A stretch of DNA of 64,000 nucleotides. It comes from Clostridiaceae bacterium. GTDB taxonomy: Bacteria > Bacillota > Clostridia > Lachnospirales > Lachnospiraceae. The stretch spans positions 105,127-169,126 of the forward strand of contig CAJSZV010000001.1 in NCBI GenBank assembly GCA_910574345.1. Direction: 5' to 3'. A model generated the notes under the pieces. The model was not told where the DNA came from. It searched no databases and saw nothing but the letters and a program-made list of their open reading frames with translations. A program made the position numbers and the translations under genes. Shown here piece after piece: positions 27,927-37,592 of this stretch (its first letter is position 1; the number at the start of each line of letters is the position of its first letter).

Positions 27927-29132
27927 AAAAACAAAGAATACGATTCATTATAATGACTGTATGCCTGATGGTATCCATCCTTTTGCCTTTGGGGAAACTG
28001 CTTGAGCGAAAGACAAGCATAAGAAAATATCGAGATTTCCTAAATGCAAAACAGGATTACGATGTTTTATTCGTAGGTACAAGTCATGTTATAAACGGCA
28101 TATTTCCTATGGAACTTTGGAACAGATACGGAATTGTATCGTATAATTTCGGAAATGATGCTGCTACAATACCCACATCCTATTGGATGATCATGAATGC
28201 ATTGGATTATACCAGTCCGAAACTGATTGTGTTGGATTGTTATGGAGTAAGCGGAAATACAAAAGTCACAACTACGAGCTTTGACTACATTCACTCAGCG
28301 CTTGATGCATTTCCCATTAGTATTACAAAGTTGAAAACAGCTATGGATTTAACAGATGATCCAAACAGAATTGAAATGATAGAAAAAGGAGAATTATCTG
28401 TTGAAAAGCAGGGAAGAGCCTCTCAATTGTTGTGGAATTTTTCTATATACCATAGCAGATGGAGTGACTTAAAATGGTATGATTTTTCAGTAAACTACAC
28501 GCCTGAGCTGGGAGCTGAGTCGAGAGTAGGTGTGGCTGTCCCTGAAAATATCGCTGTTAACACCGGAGAAAAATCATCTTATGATACAATCGGATTTAAA
28601 TATTTAAATTATATCGTAGAGGAGTGTACAAAACATAATATTAAGCTGATGTTAACTTATCTTCCGTTTCCGGCAAATAGCAGTGCATGGAAAGAAGCAA
28701 ATGCAGTTTCGGACTTTGCGAAACAGAAAGACATAGAATTCCTTAATTTTCTTGAGGTAGGGGGGGGTGGATTATACTACAGATTTATATGATTCGTCTT
28801 CTCACTTGAATCCGTCAGGGGCCAAAAAAGTCACAGAAATTTTAGGGCAATTTATAACAGAGCATTACAGCATAGAAGACCACCGGGATGATGATGGATA
28901 TTCTGAGTATTGGATTAAATTTGGAGAGTACCAAAAGTACAAAATGCAGTTGATAAAAGAACAGACATTTTTAAAAGAGTATTTAATGCTTTTAAACGAT
29001 CCGGATTTTAGCATTGAAATACAAGGAAAGCAGGAGGAAGGATCTGATTTTCAAATTACAGTAAAGTTATCTGAAACGTTGGAGTTTGTTGATAGGGTGT
29101 CCGTTTTTGCTGACAAGATTGTCCATGAATGA
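27923..29132 (+). pseudogene. SGNH/AlgJ-DltD-like acyl-transfer protein, switched out of frame at G8
   Basis: An N-terminal membrane helix is followed by LFVGTSHVINGIF (the catalytic-serine GxSH block), then SYWMIMNALDY. In the present frame translation runs to 28792 and ends early. The missing C-terminal part (DSSSHLNPSGAKKV, the Asp/His block) continues in another frame to 29132. The two frames meet at eight Gs (28760-28767). Seven or ten Gs would give one protein of about 402 residues. This looks like a reversible off state rather than random decay, since both parts are otherwise intact. Start GTG overlaps the previous stop (GTGA). Confidence 0.85.
28760..28767 (+). repeat. Poly-G tract (G8), gene currently off
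   Basis: Eight Gs at the exact point where the reading frame of the first SGNH gene switches. G7 or G10 would join the two parts. Confidence 0.9.
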
Positions 29133-29146
29133 AAGGGGGCGAACAG

Positions 29147-30407
29147 ATGATTTTTTCTGTGAAAAGACAGAAAAGAAAGAATATATTATTTTGTCTTATG
29201 ACAGTGGGATTGATCTGTATATTGCTGAACTTTCTTAACTGTCTGCTGATGAGAGATAATAGCAGGTATTCTTATTCTGAATTTTTAGCCAGCGATACAG
29301 AGTATGATGTATTGTTTTTTGGATCCAGTCATGTATATTCGGCAATCTCCCCAATGCAGCTTTGGAAGGATTATGGTATAACCTCTTACAATCTTGGATG
29401 TGGGGGGGGGCAGTATACCCGTATCCTATTGGATGATGAGAAATGCATTTCGGTATCACAAGCCCAGGGTGGCTGTGTTGGATGTTTTTTATGCGGAAAG
29501 TAATTTGAAGGTAGAGGGAACAAAAGAATTACTGCATGATAATTTTGATGTGTATCCATTGACAATCACAAAGCTTCAAATGGCTGCAGATTTGTATGAT
29601 GGCGACAGTAAATCCCAGTTTGAATTATTGTTTCCCTTTTCGGCCTATCATAGCAGGTGGAGTTCCATGGATTCAGAAATGCTGAACAGACCTTTTACGC
29701 CGCCCCGATATAATTATGAAAAGGGTGCTAATTCATATACTGGGGTGGCTGTTCCAAACCAGAGTTCAATTATAGAGGAATCCTGTCTGTTAGATGGACA
29801 GACAATGGGATTGGAATATATTTCTAAATTTATAGAAGTTTGTATAGAAGAGGACGTGATCCCACTGATAATCAATATTCCTTACATTGCAGATGAACGT
29901 AGCCAGAGGGCGGCTAACTCAGCCATGGCTTTAGCCAGAAATAAGAATGTTGATGCAATAAATTTGATGTATGAGGATATCGTTGATTTTAATGTTGATA
30001 TGCGTGATTCCTGGTCACATTTAAATCCAGGAGGAGAATACAAGGTGACAGATTTTTTGGGAGAATATCTATCTGAGAAATATCATTTTGAGGATAAAAG
30101 GAATAATAGTTTATTTTTGGATTGGAAAGATGACTATAATTATTATTATAATTTCCTAGTAAAACAAATTGAGGATTCAGAAGCATACAAAGATGTTTTA
30201 ATGCTCCTTTCCAATAAAAATTTCAGTGCGGAGATTGAATATAATGGCAAGTATTATACTGATCACATAGAAGAATTATTATTAAGACAGTTAGGAAATG
30301 ATTTAAAGATTACTTTCAATAAGCAATTGACAGTTAATGAGATTCGTGTTGTTGTTACTGACAAGGAAAGCGAAGAGTTGTTGCTGATAAAGACATTTGA
30401 ATTATAA
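29147..30407 (+). pseudogene. Second SGNH/AlgJ-like paralogue, switched out of frame at G9
   Basis: A paralogue of the preceding gene: membrane helix, LFFGSSHVYSAISP serine block, SYWMMRN, and a C-terminal DSWSHLNPGGEYKV Asp/His block. The first frame leads to an early stop at 29503. The rest, ending at 30407, is one frame over, and the switch falls in nine Gs (29402-29410). Eight Gs would restore a protein of about 419 residues. ATG 29147 has AAAGGGGG upstream. It probably acts with the MBOAT protein encoded next to move acyl groups to the polysaccharide outside the membrane. Confidence 0.85.
29402..29410 (+). repeat. Poly-G tract (G9), gene currently off
   Basis: Nine Gs at the frame switch of the second SGNH gene. 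G8 or G11 would restore one open frame. Confidence 0.9.
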
Positions 30408-30430
30408 ATACAAGAGATGGAGGAAAGAAG

Positions 30431-31930
30431 ATGTTATTTAATTCGTTGAACTTTCTGATCTTTTTTCCAATAGTGGTAATTGCATATTTTATGATGCCTG
30501 ACAAAATAAAGAATTATTGGCTGCTTGTGTGTAGTTATTATTTTTATATGGGATGGAATGCAAAATATGCGTTGCTTATTTTTATATCAACAGTTATTAC
30601 TTTTTTAAGTGGATTACTGCTTGAAGTTGTAAAAAACCGTGAGAATTGTTCAAAAGACAGACAGGATTTTTACAAAAGGATAATAGTAGCATTGAGTTTT
30701 GTTTCAAATTTGGGAATACTCTTTTATTTTAAGTACTTTAATTTTGCATTGGAAATATTTGCAGATGCCTTTAAAGTAGTTCATTTGTCTGTTGAATTTC
30801 CCGTCTTTGATATTGTGCTGCCGGTTGGGATATCATTCTATACTTTTCAGGCATTAAGTTATACTATGGATGTTTATAGGGACGAGATATATGCAGAAAA
30901 GAATTTTTTTGAATATGCATTGTTTGTTTCCTTTTTCCCTCAACTGGTTGCCGGCCCTATCGAGCGATCGAAAAATCTTTTAAAGCAATTGGCTCAAAAA
31001 AATAAATTTGATTTTTCCAGATTTATAGATGGTCTGCTGTTAATGTTATGGGGATATTTTCTAAAAATGGTTCTTGCAGACAGAATCGCAATTTTTGTTG
31101 ATACAGTATACGGAAATGTCAGTCAATACAGAGGATTTTATCTGGTGGTAGCAACAGCTCTATTTGCAATTCAAATATATTGTGACTTTTCCGGATATTC
31201 AACGATTGCTATGGGTGCGTCCAGAATACTTGGGATTAACCTAATGGAAAACTTTGATGCACCATATTTCTCTGGTTCTGTTGCAGAATTTTGGAGACGA
31301 TGGCATATATCTCTGACATCATGGTTCAAGGACTATCTTTATATTCCGTTGGGCGGCAGCAGGAAAGGAAAGATGCGAAAATATATTAATAAACTTTTGG
31401 TCTTTCTTGTCAGCGGATTATGGCATGGGGCGGATTTATCGTATATCGTATGGGGCGGATTAAATGGTTTATATCAGGTGTTGGGTGAAGCCCTTATGCC
31501 ACTGAGGGACTTTCTGGTAAAAAGTTTTGCTCTGAACAGGGAATCTATAGGCCATAAATTTGTACATATGGTGGGAACTTTTATGCTTGTTGATTTTTCA
31601 TGGATATTCTTCAGGGCAAACAGTTTTCAAGAGGCATTAATCGTTATTGAGCAGATGAAATGCTTAGATAATGCCGTAATATTCTGGAATGGTGCTCTAT
31701 ACGAATGCGGTCTTGACAGCAAGAATTTTGGATTGATGATTCTTGGAATCGGATTACTTTTTGCGGCAGATTTCTTAAAACGAAAAAAGGTTTGCATAAG
31801 AGAAATTATTCAAAGCCAGGATGAGTGGTGCAAGAGTGTTGTTATCGCTTTCAGCGTGTGTGCAATACTGTTGTTCGGCATATGGGGACCTGGATATAAT
31901 GAAGTGAATTTTATTTATTTTCAATTTTAA
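30431..31930 (+). CDS. MBOAT-family O-acyltransferase (AlgI/DltB-like)
   Basis: 499 residues with about 11-12 membrane helices. FNSLNFLIFFPIVVIAYF at the start, LPVGISFYTFQALSY, FPQLVAGPIERS and the catalytic-histidine block WHISLTSWFKDY plus SGLWHGAD are diagnostic. MBOAT proteins pass acyl groups across the membrane to an SGNH partner (AlgI with AlgJ, PatA with PatB). Both likely partners just upstream are currently out of frame, so acylation through this pair may be off. A GGAGGA site precedes the start. Confidence 0.92.
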   Translation: MLFNSLNFLIFFPIVVIAYFMMPDKIKNYWLLVCSYYFYMGWNAKYALLIFISTVITFLSGLLLEVVKNRENCSKDRQDFYKRIIVALSFVSNLGILFYFKYFNFALEIFADAFKVVHLSVEFPVFDIVLPVGISFYTFQALSYTMDVYRDEIYAEKNFFEYALFVSFFPQLVAGPIERSKNLLKQLAQKNKFDFSRFIDGLLLMLWGYFLKMVLADRIAIFVDTVYGNVSQYRGFYLVVATALFAIQIYCDFSGYSTIAMGASRILGINLMENFDAPYFSGSVAEFWRRWHISLTSWFKDYLYIPLGGSRKGKMRKYINKLLVFLVSGLWHGADLSYIVWGGLNGLYQVLGEALMPLRDFLVKSFALNRESIGHKFVHMVGTFMLVDFSWIFFRANSFQEALIVIEQMKCLDNAVIFWNGALYECGLDSKNFGLMILGIGLLFAADFLKRKKVCIREIIQSQDEWCKSVVIAFSVCAILLFGIWGPGYNEVNFIYFQF

Positions 31931-31973
31931 GAGTATCATTAAATTAGAAGGATAAAATGTGGGGGAAGATTAA

Positions 31974-33023
31974 GTGGAAAGGATAAGTACGTACGTTGCA
32001 GGTGTGGGGATAGAAGAAAATACGAAGAAATATTATTCTGGTATCGATCTGACCAAATTTATAATGTCTTTGGTAGTTGTAGCAATTCACACAGGGTTAT
32101 TAGAATCTGTGCGGGGGGGGGTAATCGTATATAATAATTTTTTTACGGTGGCAGTTCCATATTTTTTCCTGGCTTCAGGTTTTCTGCTAGGGTTAAAGTT
32201 GGAAGAGCCTTTTAATGGACAGAAAAATGTTGGAATATTAAAGAAGTTTTTTTGGAAAGTACTGAAATTATATTTTATATGGACTATAATATATTTCCCA
32301 TTGGCAATTCAAGGTTATTATCTTGGGGGAGTAACAATTAAAAAAGCTGTTAAATCATATGTGTTGTATTTATTGTTTGTAGGAGAGCATTATAATTCAT
32401 GGCCTTTATGGTATTTGCTTTCCAGTATTTGGACGACTGTATATTTAATGATAGTCCATCGGGCCGGGAAGGCAACGTACTTGCGGTTGATTCAGTATAG
32501 TATATTGATTAGCATTATTAGTTTTTCATTAAATATTCTTGTAAATGCCGACAATAGCAGTTTGATATTTACTGAAAAGTTTGTAAAAGATATTGTTTCT
32601 GAATCTATAAAAAATGGCAGAGTAATGACTGGTGCAATATATATTCCTTTTGGTCTATATATTTCAAAAAATAGGTCTGACAAAAGAAATTATCTTGTTT
32701 TACTATTGTTTGGGATAACAATTGGATGTTGTTTGGATAATCAGTTTTTGCGTGGATACAGTACAATGTTAAGTGCAATTGGATTATTTGGATGGTCAAC
32801 ACATTTGGATATCAAGTACTCTGGTGTTGTAAAATATATGAGAAGAATGAGTATATGGATATATTTTATACATATGTATATTTATACGGGTATTTATTTA
32901 GTGTTGTATGGTAAAAAAACAAGCGGGGCAATTCCCTTTTTGCTAACTGTTGTTTTATCAGTTTGTATTTCTGCTATTTTGGACAAAGTTGTTAAAGTAA
33001 AGTGGAAGCGGCTGAGGATTTGA
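31974..33023 (+). CDS. Acyltransferase 3 family membrane protein with in-frame G9 tract
   Basis: 349 residues with about ten helices. The N-terminal [20 protein letters not shown] with its catalytic-type histidine and [14 protein letters not shown] mark the acyltransferase-3 (OatA/WecH) family, which O-acetylates glycans. Start GTG 31974 has GGGGGA seven bases upstream. Nine Gs at 32113-32121 encode RGG near residue 47. The frame is open here, and a one-base slip would leave only the first helix. Confidence 0.85.
   Translation: MERISTYVAGVGIEENTKKYYSGIDLTKFIMSLVVVAIHTGLLESVRGGVIVYNNFFTVAVPYFFLASGFLLGLKLEEPFNGQKNVGILKKFFWKVLKLYFIWTIIYFPLAIQGYYLGGVTIKKAVKSYVLYLLFVGEHYNSWPLWYLLSSIWTTVYLMIVHRAGKATYLRLIQYSILISIISFSLNILVNADNSSLIFTEKFVKDIVSESIKNGRVMTGAIYIPFGLYISKNRSDKRNYLVLLLFGITIGCCLDNQFLRGYSTMLSAIGLFGWSTHLDIKYSGVVKYMRRMSIWIYFIHMYIYTGIYLVLYGKKTSGAIPFLLTVVLSVCISAILDKVVKVKWKRLRI
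32113..32121 (+). repeat. Poly-G tract (G9), gene currently in frame
   Basis: Nine Gs after GTGC and before TAAT, near the 5' end of the acyltransferase-3 gene. Confidence 0.9.
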
Positions 33024-33066
33024 TAAAAAGAAAGTCAAAATAATAGTAAAGAGTAGGAAGAATAGA

Positions 33067-33759
33067 ATGGATATATTGAAACAGGAAGTTTATGAAGCAA
33101 ATTTGGCCTTGGTATTAAAGGGAGTTGTTATCTATACTTGGGGTAATGTTAGTGGGATTTCTGAGGATAGGAAGTATATGGTTATTAAGCCGTCTGGCTT
33201 GGATTATGACATAATGACACCAGAAGATATGGTGGTTGTGGATGTTTGGACAGGAAAAATCGTTGAAGGGAAATGGAAACCGTCTTCGGATACTAATACA
33301 CATCTTGAACTGTATAGAAGATATGAGTCTATCAAAGGAATTGTTCATACACATTCGGTAAATGCTGTGGCTTTTGCACAGGCTGGCATATGCATTCCGG
33401 CATTGGGAACGACACATGCAGATTACTTCTATGGGGATATCCCTTGTACAAGGGAACTTTCAGGACAGGAAGTGACAGAGGGATATGAAAAAAATACAGG
33501 CAAGGTTATTATAGAAACCATTGACAAGACAGGATATGACCCAATGGAAATTCCGGGAATCGTGGTTAAAAATCATGGACCATTTGCATGGGGAACAAGT
33601 GCGGCGAATGCGGTGCATAATGCAGTGGTAATGGAAAAAATTGCGGAGATGGATATCAAGACATTGCTGCTGAACCCGGATAGTAAATTAGATCGGTATA
33701 TTTTGGACAAACATTATATGCGCAAACATGGGAAGAATGCATATTATGGGCAAGGATAA
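33067..33759 (+). CDS. L-ribulose-5-phosphate 4-epimerase-like (AraD family)
   Basis: 230 residues. [21 protein letters not shown] is the phosphate- and substrate-binding start, [15 protein letters not shown] supplies the zinc HxH pair, [15 protein letters not shown] and KNHGPFAWG complete the AraD pattern at full family length. It interconverts L-ribulose-5-P and D-xylulose-5-P. With the transketolase and the class II aldolase in the same operon it may feed an unusual pentose into the glycan, or it may be a catabolic passenger. It is the last intact gene of the polysaccharide cluster. Confidence 0.85.
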   Translation: MDILKQEVYEANLALVLKGVVIYTWGNVSGISEDRKYMVIKPSGLDYDIMTPEDMVVVDVWTGKIVEGKWKPSSDTNTHLELYRRYESIKGIVHTHSVNAVAFAQAGICIPALGTTHADYFYGDIPCTRELSGQEVTEGYEKNTGKVIIETIDKTGYDPMEIPGIVVKNHGPFAWGTSAANAVHNAVVMEKIAEMDIKTLLLNPDSKLDRYILDKHYMRKHGKNAYYGQG

Positions 33760-33769
33760 GGGCTGATAA

Positions 33770-34508
33770 TGCGCAGAGGCTGTTTTTCTGTTTCTATTTT
33801 TCCTTGTGATATATTGTATTTATCTTTCTTTCAGAAAAATAATATTGCAAAATATATGGCTATTAATCATTAGCCTGCTTTTCTGCTCCTGGATGCAGCC
33901 TAAGTATATTTTACTTTTTGTTTTATACATATTTGGAAATTGGTTGATTGCATATTTAATAGGATATAAATATAATATTTATTCTATAAAAAAGAAAATA
34001 TTACTTGCTATAGGTGTTAGTTTTAACTTTGGCCTTTTGTTCGTGTTTAGGTATTGTACATTTGTTTAAAGGTATTAATGTAATCTTCATACCGAAAATC
34101 ATATTACCCGTAGGAATTTCCTTTTATATTTTTCAAGAGGTTTCATGCTTAATTGATGTTTATAGTGGTAAAATAAAGGCACAGAAAAATTTATCAAGTT
34201 TTGCATTATATTTATCATTATATCCTCAATTGATAGCAGGCCCTATTGTAAGGTATTCTGATATCGAGAAGCAGATTATTTATAGGGAGAATAATATTAA
34301 TTATATTGCATGCAGAGGGAATAAGAAGTTTTATACTTGGATTTACATAGAAGGTTGTTATTGCTGATACCCTGGCAGTTATAGTAGACTTTATTTGCAG
34401 CCAGATGGTATTAATAATACAACAACAATTGCCTGGTTGGGAAGCATAGCATATATTTTTTTCAAGTTTCTCATTGAAATTTCGGGATATACTCCGATAA
34501 ACTATTGA
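33770..34508 (+). pseudogene. MBOAT acyltransferase remnant
   Basis: Pieces of an MBOAT gene remain in different frames: WLLIISLLFCSWMQPKYILL (from about 33851), LPVGISFYIFQEVSC (about 34107), YPQLIAGPIVRYSD (about 34220), KVVIADTLAVIVD (about 34345) and AWLGSIAYIFFKFL (about 34435). At least three frame changes and in-frame stops separate them, and the catalytic histidine region is missing. Unlike the SGNH genes there is no G tract at the breaks, so this is true decay. It is related to the intact MBOAT at 30431. Confidence 0.8.
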
Positions 34509-34557
34509 AACAATCACTAAAACATGGTATTATACTCTTATAAAGGAGGCATACCAC

Positions 34558-35769
34558 GTGATCTACCGAAAACTATACATGGAGAAAATACTCCCATTCA
34601 TTGATACTCCCTTTGTAAAAATCCTAACCGGCGTACGCCGCTGCGGCAAATCCACGATTCTCAACATGCTTAAAGAGAAACTTAGAGAGAATAAAATACC
34701 TGAAGAACAGATCATATCCTACAACTTTGACAGTCTGGAGTATGAAGATATAGATACAGCTTCCAAACTTTATCGAGAAGTTAAATCACGTCTGGCCAAG
34801 GGGAAGAAGACATACATCTTTTTAGATGAGGTACAGGAGATAGACAACTGGGAGAAGGCCGTTAACTCATTTATGGTAGAGTTTGACGCAGACATTTATG
34901 TAACCGGCTCCAATTCCAGGATGATGTCCGGAGAGATATCGACATACCTCACCGGACGTTATGTTTCATTTAGAATTTATCCCTTGTCTTTTGAAGAATA
35001 TCTGGATTTCAGAAAGGAATATGCGCAACCGGCGGAGCTTTATACGGAGTTTAAGAGATATATCCGCATGGGAGGTTTTCCGGCGCTGCAGCAAAAGGAA
35101 TATACCCAGGAAGAAGCATACACGGTTGTAAAGGATATTTACAATTCTACAATTTTTACGGATATCGTAAAACGCAATCAGATCCGTAAAGTTGACCAGT
35201 TGGAGAGAGTGGTAAAATACACATTTGACAATGTAGGGCAGACATTTTCCGCACTGACACTTTCCAAATATTTGAAGAGCCAGAACAGGCAGATGGATCC
35301 GGAGACCGTATACAGTTATCTGAATAAGCTGGAGAATGCTTATATTCTTCACCGCTGTTCCAGGTACGATATTAAAGGGAAAGAGATTCTTAAGACTCAG
35401 GAAAAATTCTATCTGGCAGATTCGGCGTTGAGGTTTGCGGTTCTTGGCTATCATGAGGACATGGTATCTTCAAGTCTGGAGAATATTGTGTATATGGAAC
35501 TTCTCAGACGAGGCTATGATGTATATGTAGGTAGATTAGACGGGGCGGAGATCGATTTTGTGGCGGTGCAGAAGGACGAAAAAATCTATATCCAGATATG
35601 TGAGAGGATAGAAAGGGAAGAGACCGGGAGACGTGAGTACGGGAATCTGCTTTCTATTTCCGATAATTATCCCAAATATGTGTTGAGGATGGATGAGATG
35701 GCCGGTGGGAACTATGAGGGGATTAAGACCATGCATGTGGCGGATTTCCTTTTGAGTAACCAGTATTAA
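34558..35769 (+). CDS. AAA ATPase with DUF4143 C-terminal domain
   Basis: 403 residues. Walker A is GVRRCGKST (about 22-30), Walker B is TYIFLDEVQEI (about 85-95), and GSNSRMMSGEIS is a sensor-like region. The C-terminal part (LGYHEDMVSSSLENIVYMEL, then YVGRLDGAEIDFV) is the DUF4143 nuclease-like module. Such ATPases are common near mobile or variable regions in Clostridia; their role is not settled. It marks the right boundary of the polysaccharide region. GTG 34558 follows AAAGGAGG. Confidence 0.85.
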   Translation: MIYRKLYMEKILPFIDTPFVKILTGVRRCGKSTILNMLKEKLRENKIPEEQIISYNFDSLEYEDIDTASKLYREVKSRLAKGKKTYIFLDEVQEIDNWEKAVNSFMVEFDADIYVTGSNSRMMSGEISTYLTGRYVSFRIYPLSFEEYLDFRKEYAQPAELYTEFKRYIRMGGFPALQQKEYTQEEAYTVVKDIYNSTIFTDIVKRNQIRKVDQLERVVKYTFDNVGQTFSALTLSKYLKSQNRQMDPETVYSYLNKLENAYILHRCSRYDIKGKEILKTQEKFYLADSALRFAVLGYHEDMVSSSLENIVYMELLRRGYDVYVGRLDGAEIDFVAVQKDEKIYIQICERIEREETGRREYGNLLSISDNYPKYVLRMDEMAGGNYEGIKTMHVADFLLSNQY

Positions 35770-35920
35770 GTTAACTGAATGAAAATGGTATAATAAGGAG
35801 GCGCTTTTTAAGTCAGATGTAGTCCAATAAAATTGGATTTACAATATATCCAGAACATATTTGAATATATGAGTACCGAAAGATAGAATTTACAAAATTG
35901 CTGGAGTAGGTTGGCAGGTC

Positions 35921-36412
35921 TCAATAATATGTCCTTAAACGTATCTGTATTCCATCATAGTCAGGTACACCCCCCGCTCTCCCCCCCAGTACTTTTTTCC
36001 CTTTAAGCATCCCCCACTCAAAGTTCTCATCCGCCTTGCGGCCTACCAGGAAGTTCCCCGCCCGCTGGGTGAGCTGGGCGAAGTTGACGGCATAGTCCTC
36101 CGCGCCGCCGGCGTAAGTATAGATGCTGGCCTCGGAACCCATGAAGCCGATATCAGCATCCCCTGATACCAGGGCAGTCATAACCTTGTCGGCGCCTGCT
36201 CCGTTTACAAGGGTAAGGTCGATGCCTTCCTCCTCAAAATACCCTAACTCAATGGCGGCATACTGAGGCGCATAGAAGATAGAGTGAGCCACCTCATTTA
36301 AGGTGACTGGGGTAAGACTGCTTTTGGCAGGGGCAGCCTGGCAGCCGGAAAGTGAAGACAATGAGGTCAGTGTAAGTGCGGCGGCCAGAACGGCGGCAGT
36401 TTTTCTTTTCAT
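35921..36412 (-). pseudogene. Truncated SsuA/THI5-like substrate-binding lipoprotein
   Basis: 163 residues, about half the family length. The lipoprotein signal peptide (SLSSLSGC lipobox near 23) and the N-terminal lobe (FYAPQYAAIELGYFEEEGID, GDADIGFMGSEASIY) are intact up to KVLGGRAGG. There the gene meets runs of seven and six Cs (35981-35987, 35970-35975, read as Gs on this strand) and the homology fails. A different frame continues LTMMEYRYV before a stop. The remaining half is not found nearby. The gene probably belonged with the ABC ATPase and permease at 39.6-41.1 kb. Confidence 0.8.
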
Positions 36413-36639
36413 AACATTCTCCCATATGGTTTTTTATATGTTATGATATTGGGAATGAGGGAAAAGAGTGCTTGGGCATGGCAAATACGGTTGCGAAAAG
36501 GAAAAAGTTGGGTTATGATAGCATCAGCCGTGAGCCTGCAAAAGCCCCAGGCAAACAAACCTTACTTGCGGGCCTGAAGGGTACGCAGACCAGCTGCAGG
36601 GTGCAGAGCTTGCGGAATTCACGGGGAGGGATACAAAGG

Positions 36640-37461
36640 ATGGAATACAAAGTGATTGTGCTGGATCTGGACGGCACGCTGACCAACAGGGATAAGGTTA
36701 TTACACCTAAGACGAAAGAAGCACTGATGAAAGCTCAGGCTATGGGAAAAATCGTGGTGCTGGCATCGGGGCGCCCCACTATGGGGGTGATGCCTCTGGC
36801 CGAGGAGCTGGAACTGAAAAGGTATGGGGGATATATCCTGTCTTTTAATGGAGGAATGATCGTGAACTGCAAAACCGGTAAGGTGGTGTTTGAGAGCCAG
36901 CTGCCGCCGGAGATTAACAGTAAGATTATTGATCAGTCCGTGGAGCATGGAGTTGACATTATCACATATGAGGGAGATAAGATCATAGCCAGTGATGCCA
37001 GGTATCAGTATATAGACCTGGAATCCAGAGTGAATCATATGGATGTCATCGAGATAAAGGACAGGTCGAAGATGAAGGAATATCTTACTTTCCAGGTTCC
37101 CAAGTTTATCCTGACTGACGACGGAGACTATCTGGCTATGGTAGAGCCTAAGGTGAAAGCGGCTATGGGGAAGAATTACAGTGTTTACCGCTCGGATCCA
37201 TACTATCTGGAGATTCTTCCAAAAGGCATTGACAAAGCCAAGTCCCTGGAGCGTTTCCTGGAAGTGACAGGATACAGGCAGGAAGAACTGATTGCCTGCG
37301 GAGACGGGTACAATGATCTGTCTATGATTAAGTTCGCCGGTTTGGGCGTGGCTATGGAGAACGCCGTGCTGCCGGTTCGTCAGGCAGCTGACTATATTAC
37401 CCTGTCCAACAATGAGGACGGTGTGGCCCATGTGGTGGAGAAATTTATGATAACGATGTGA
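36640..37461 (+). CDS. Cof-type HAD hydrolase
   Basis: 273 residues. VLDLDGTLTNRDK is motif I, VVLASGRPTMG motif II, KGIDKAKSLERFLE motif III, and ACGDGYNDLSMI motif IV, the usual layout of the Cof/YidA subfamily with a type-II cap between about 85 and 190. It dephosphorylates sugar phosphates or related metabolites. ATG 36640 was chosen for its GGGAGGG site; the upstream in-frame extension to 36472 looks non-coding. It diverges from the substrate-binding pseudogene. Confidence 0.9.
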   Translation: MEYKVIVLDLDGTLTNRDKVITPKTKEALMKAQAMGKIVVLASGRPTMGVMPLAEELELKRYGGYILSFNGGMIVNCKTGKVVFESQLPPEINSKIIDQSVEHGVDIITYEGDKIIASDARYQYIDLESRVNHMDVIEIKDRSKMKEYLTFQVPKFILTDDGDYLAMVEPKVKAAMGKNYSVYRSDPYYLEILPKGIDKAKSLERFLEVTGYRQEELIACGDGYNDLSMIKFAGLGVAMENAVLPVRQAADYITLSNNEDGVAHVVEKFMITM

Positions 37462-37492
37462 AACATTTCTATGATCTTTTTTCCTGGGACTA

Positions 37493-37562
37493 TAGACTTT
37501 ACGGTTTTACTGTGCTAAAATGTATCGTAGCAGTATACCTTCCTCCGTTCACGGAGGGTATA
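37493..37562 (+). promoter_or_regulatory. Promoter and leader hairpin of yerC-like gene
   Basis: TAGACT (37493-37498) and TAAAAT (37516-37521) are spaced 17 bp, with TG one base before the -10, giving a plausible sigma-A promoter. The leader then has GTATACC...CCTCCG-TTCA-CGGAGG-GTATAC (about 37533-37562), a two-part hairpin ending about 30 bp before the start codon. It has no T tract, so it is not a simple terminator. Confidence 0.5.
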
Positions 37563-37592
37563 CAGGAGAAAGTCTGAAAAGGGGAACAGGAA

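Noticed and set aside
28760-29410. Treating the two SGNH frameshifts as sequencing errors
   Set aside because: Homopolymer errors are possible and cannot be excluded, but four G tracts confined to acyl-modification genes, two in frame and two out, are better explained by biology. Raw-read checks are listed under the finding.
36472-36639. N-terminal extension of the HAD hydrolase
   Set aside because: The added 56 residues match nothing in the family, and a strong GGGAGGG site precedes the internal ATG at 36640.
36413-36639. Small RNA between the substrate-binding pseudogene and the HAD gene
   Set aside because: Several short GC-rich stems can be drawn, but no match to a known RNA and no terminator was seen.
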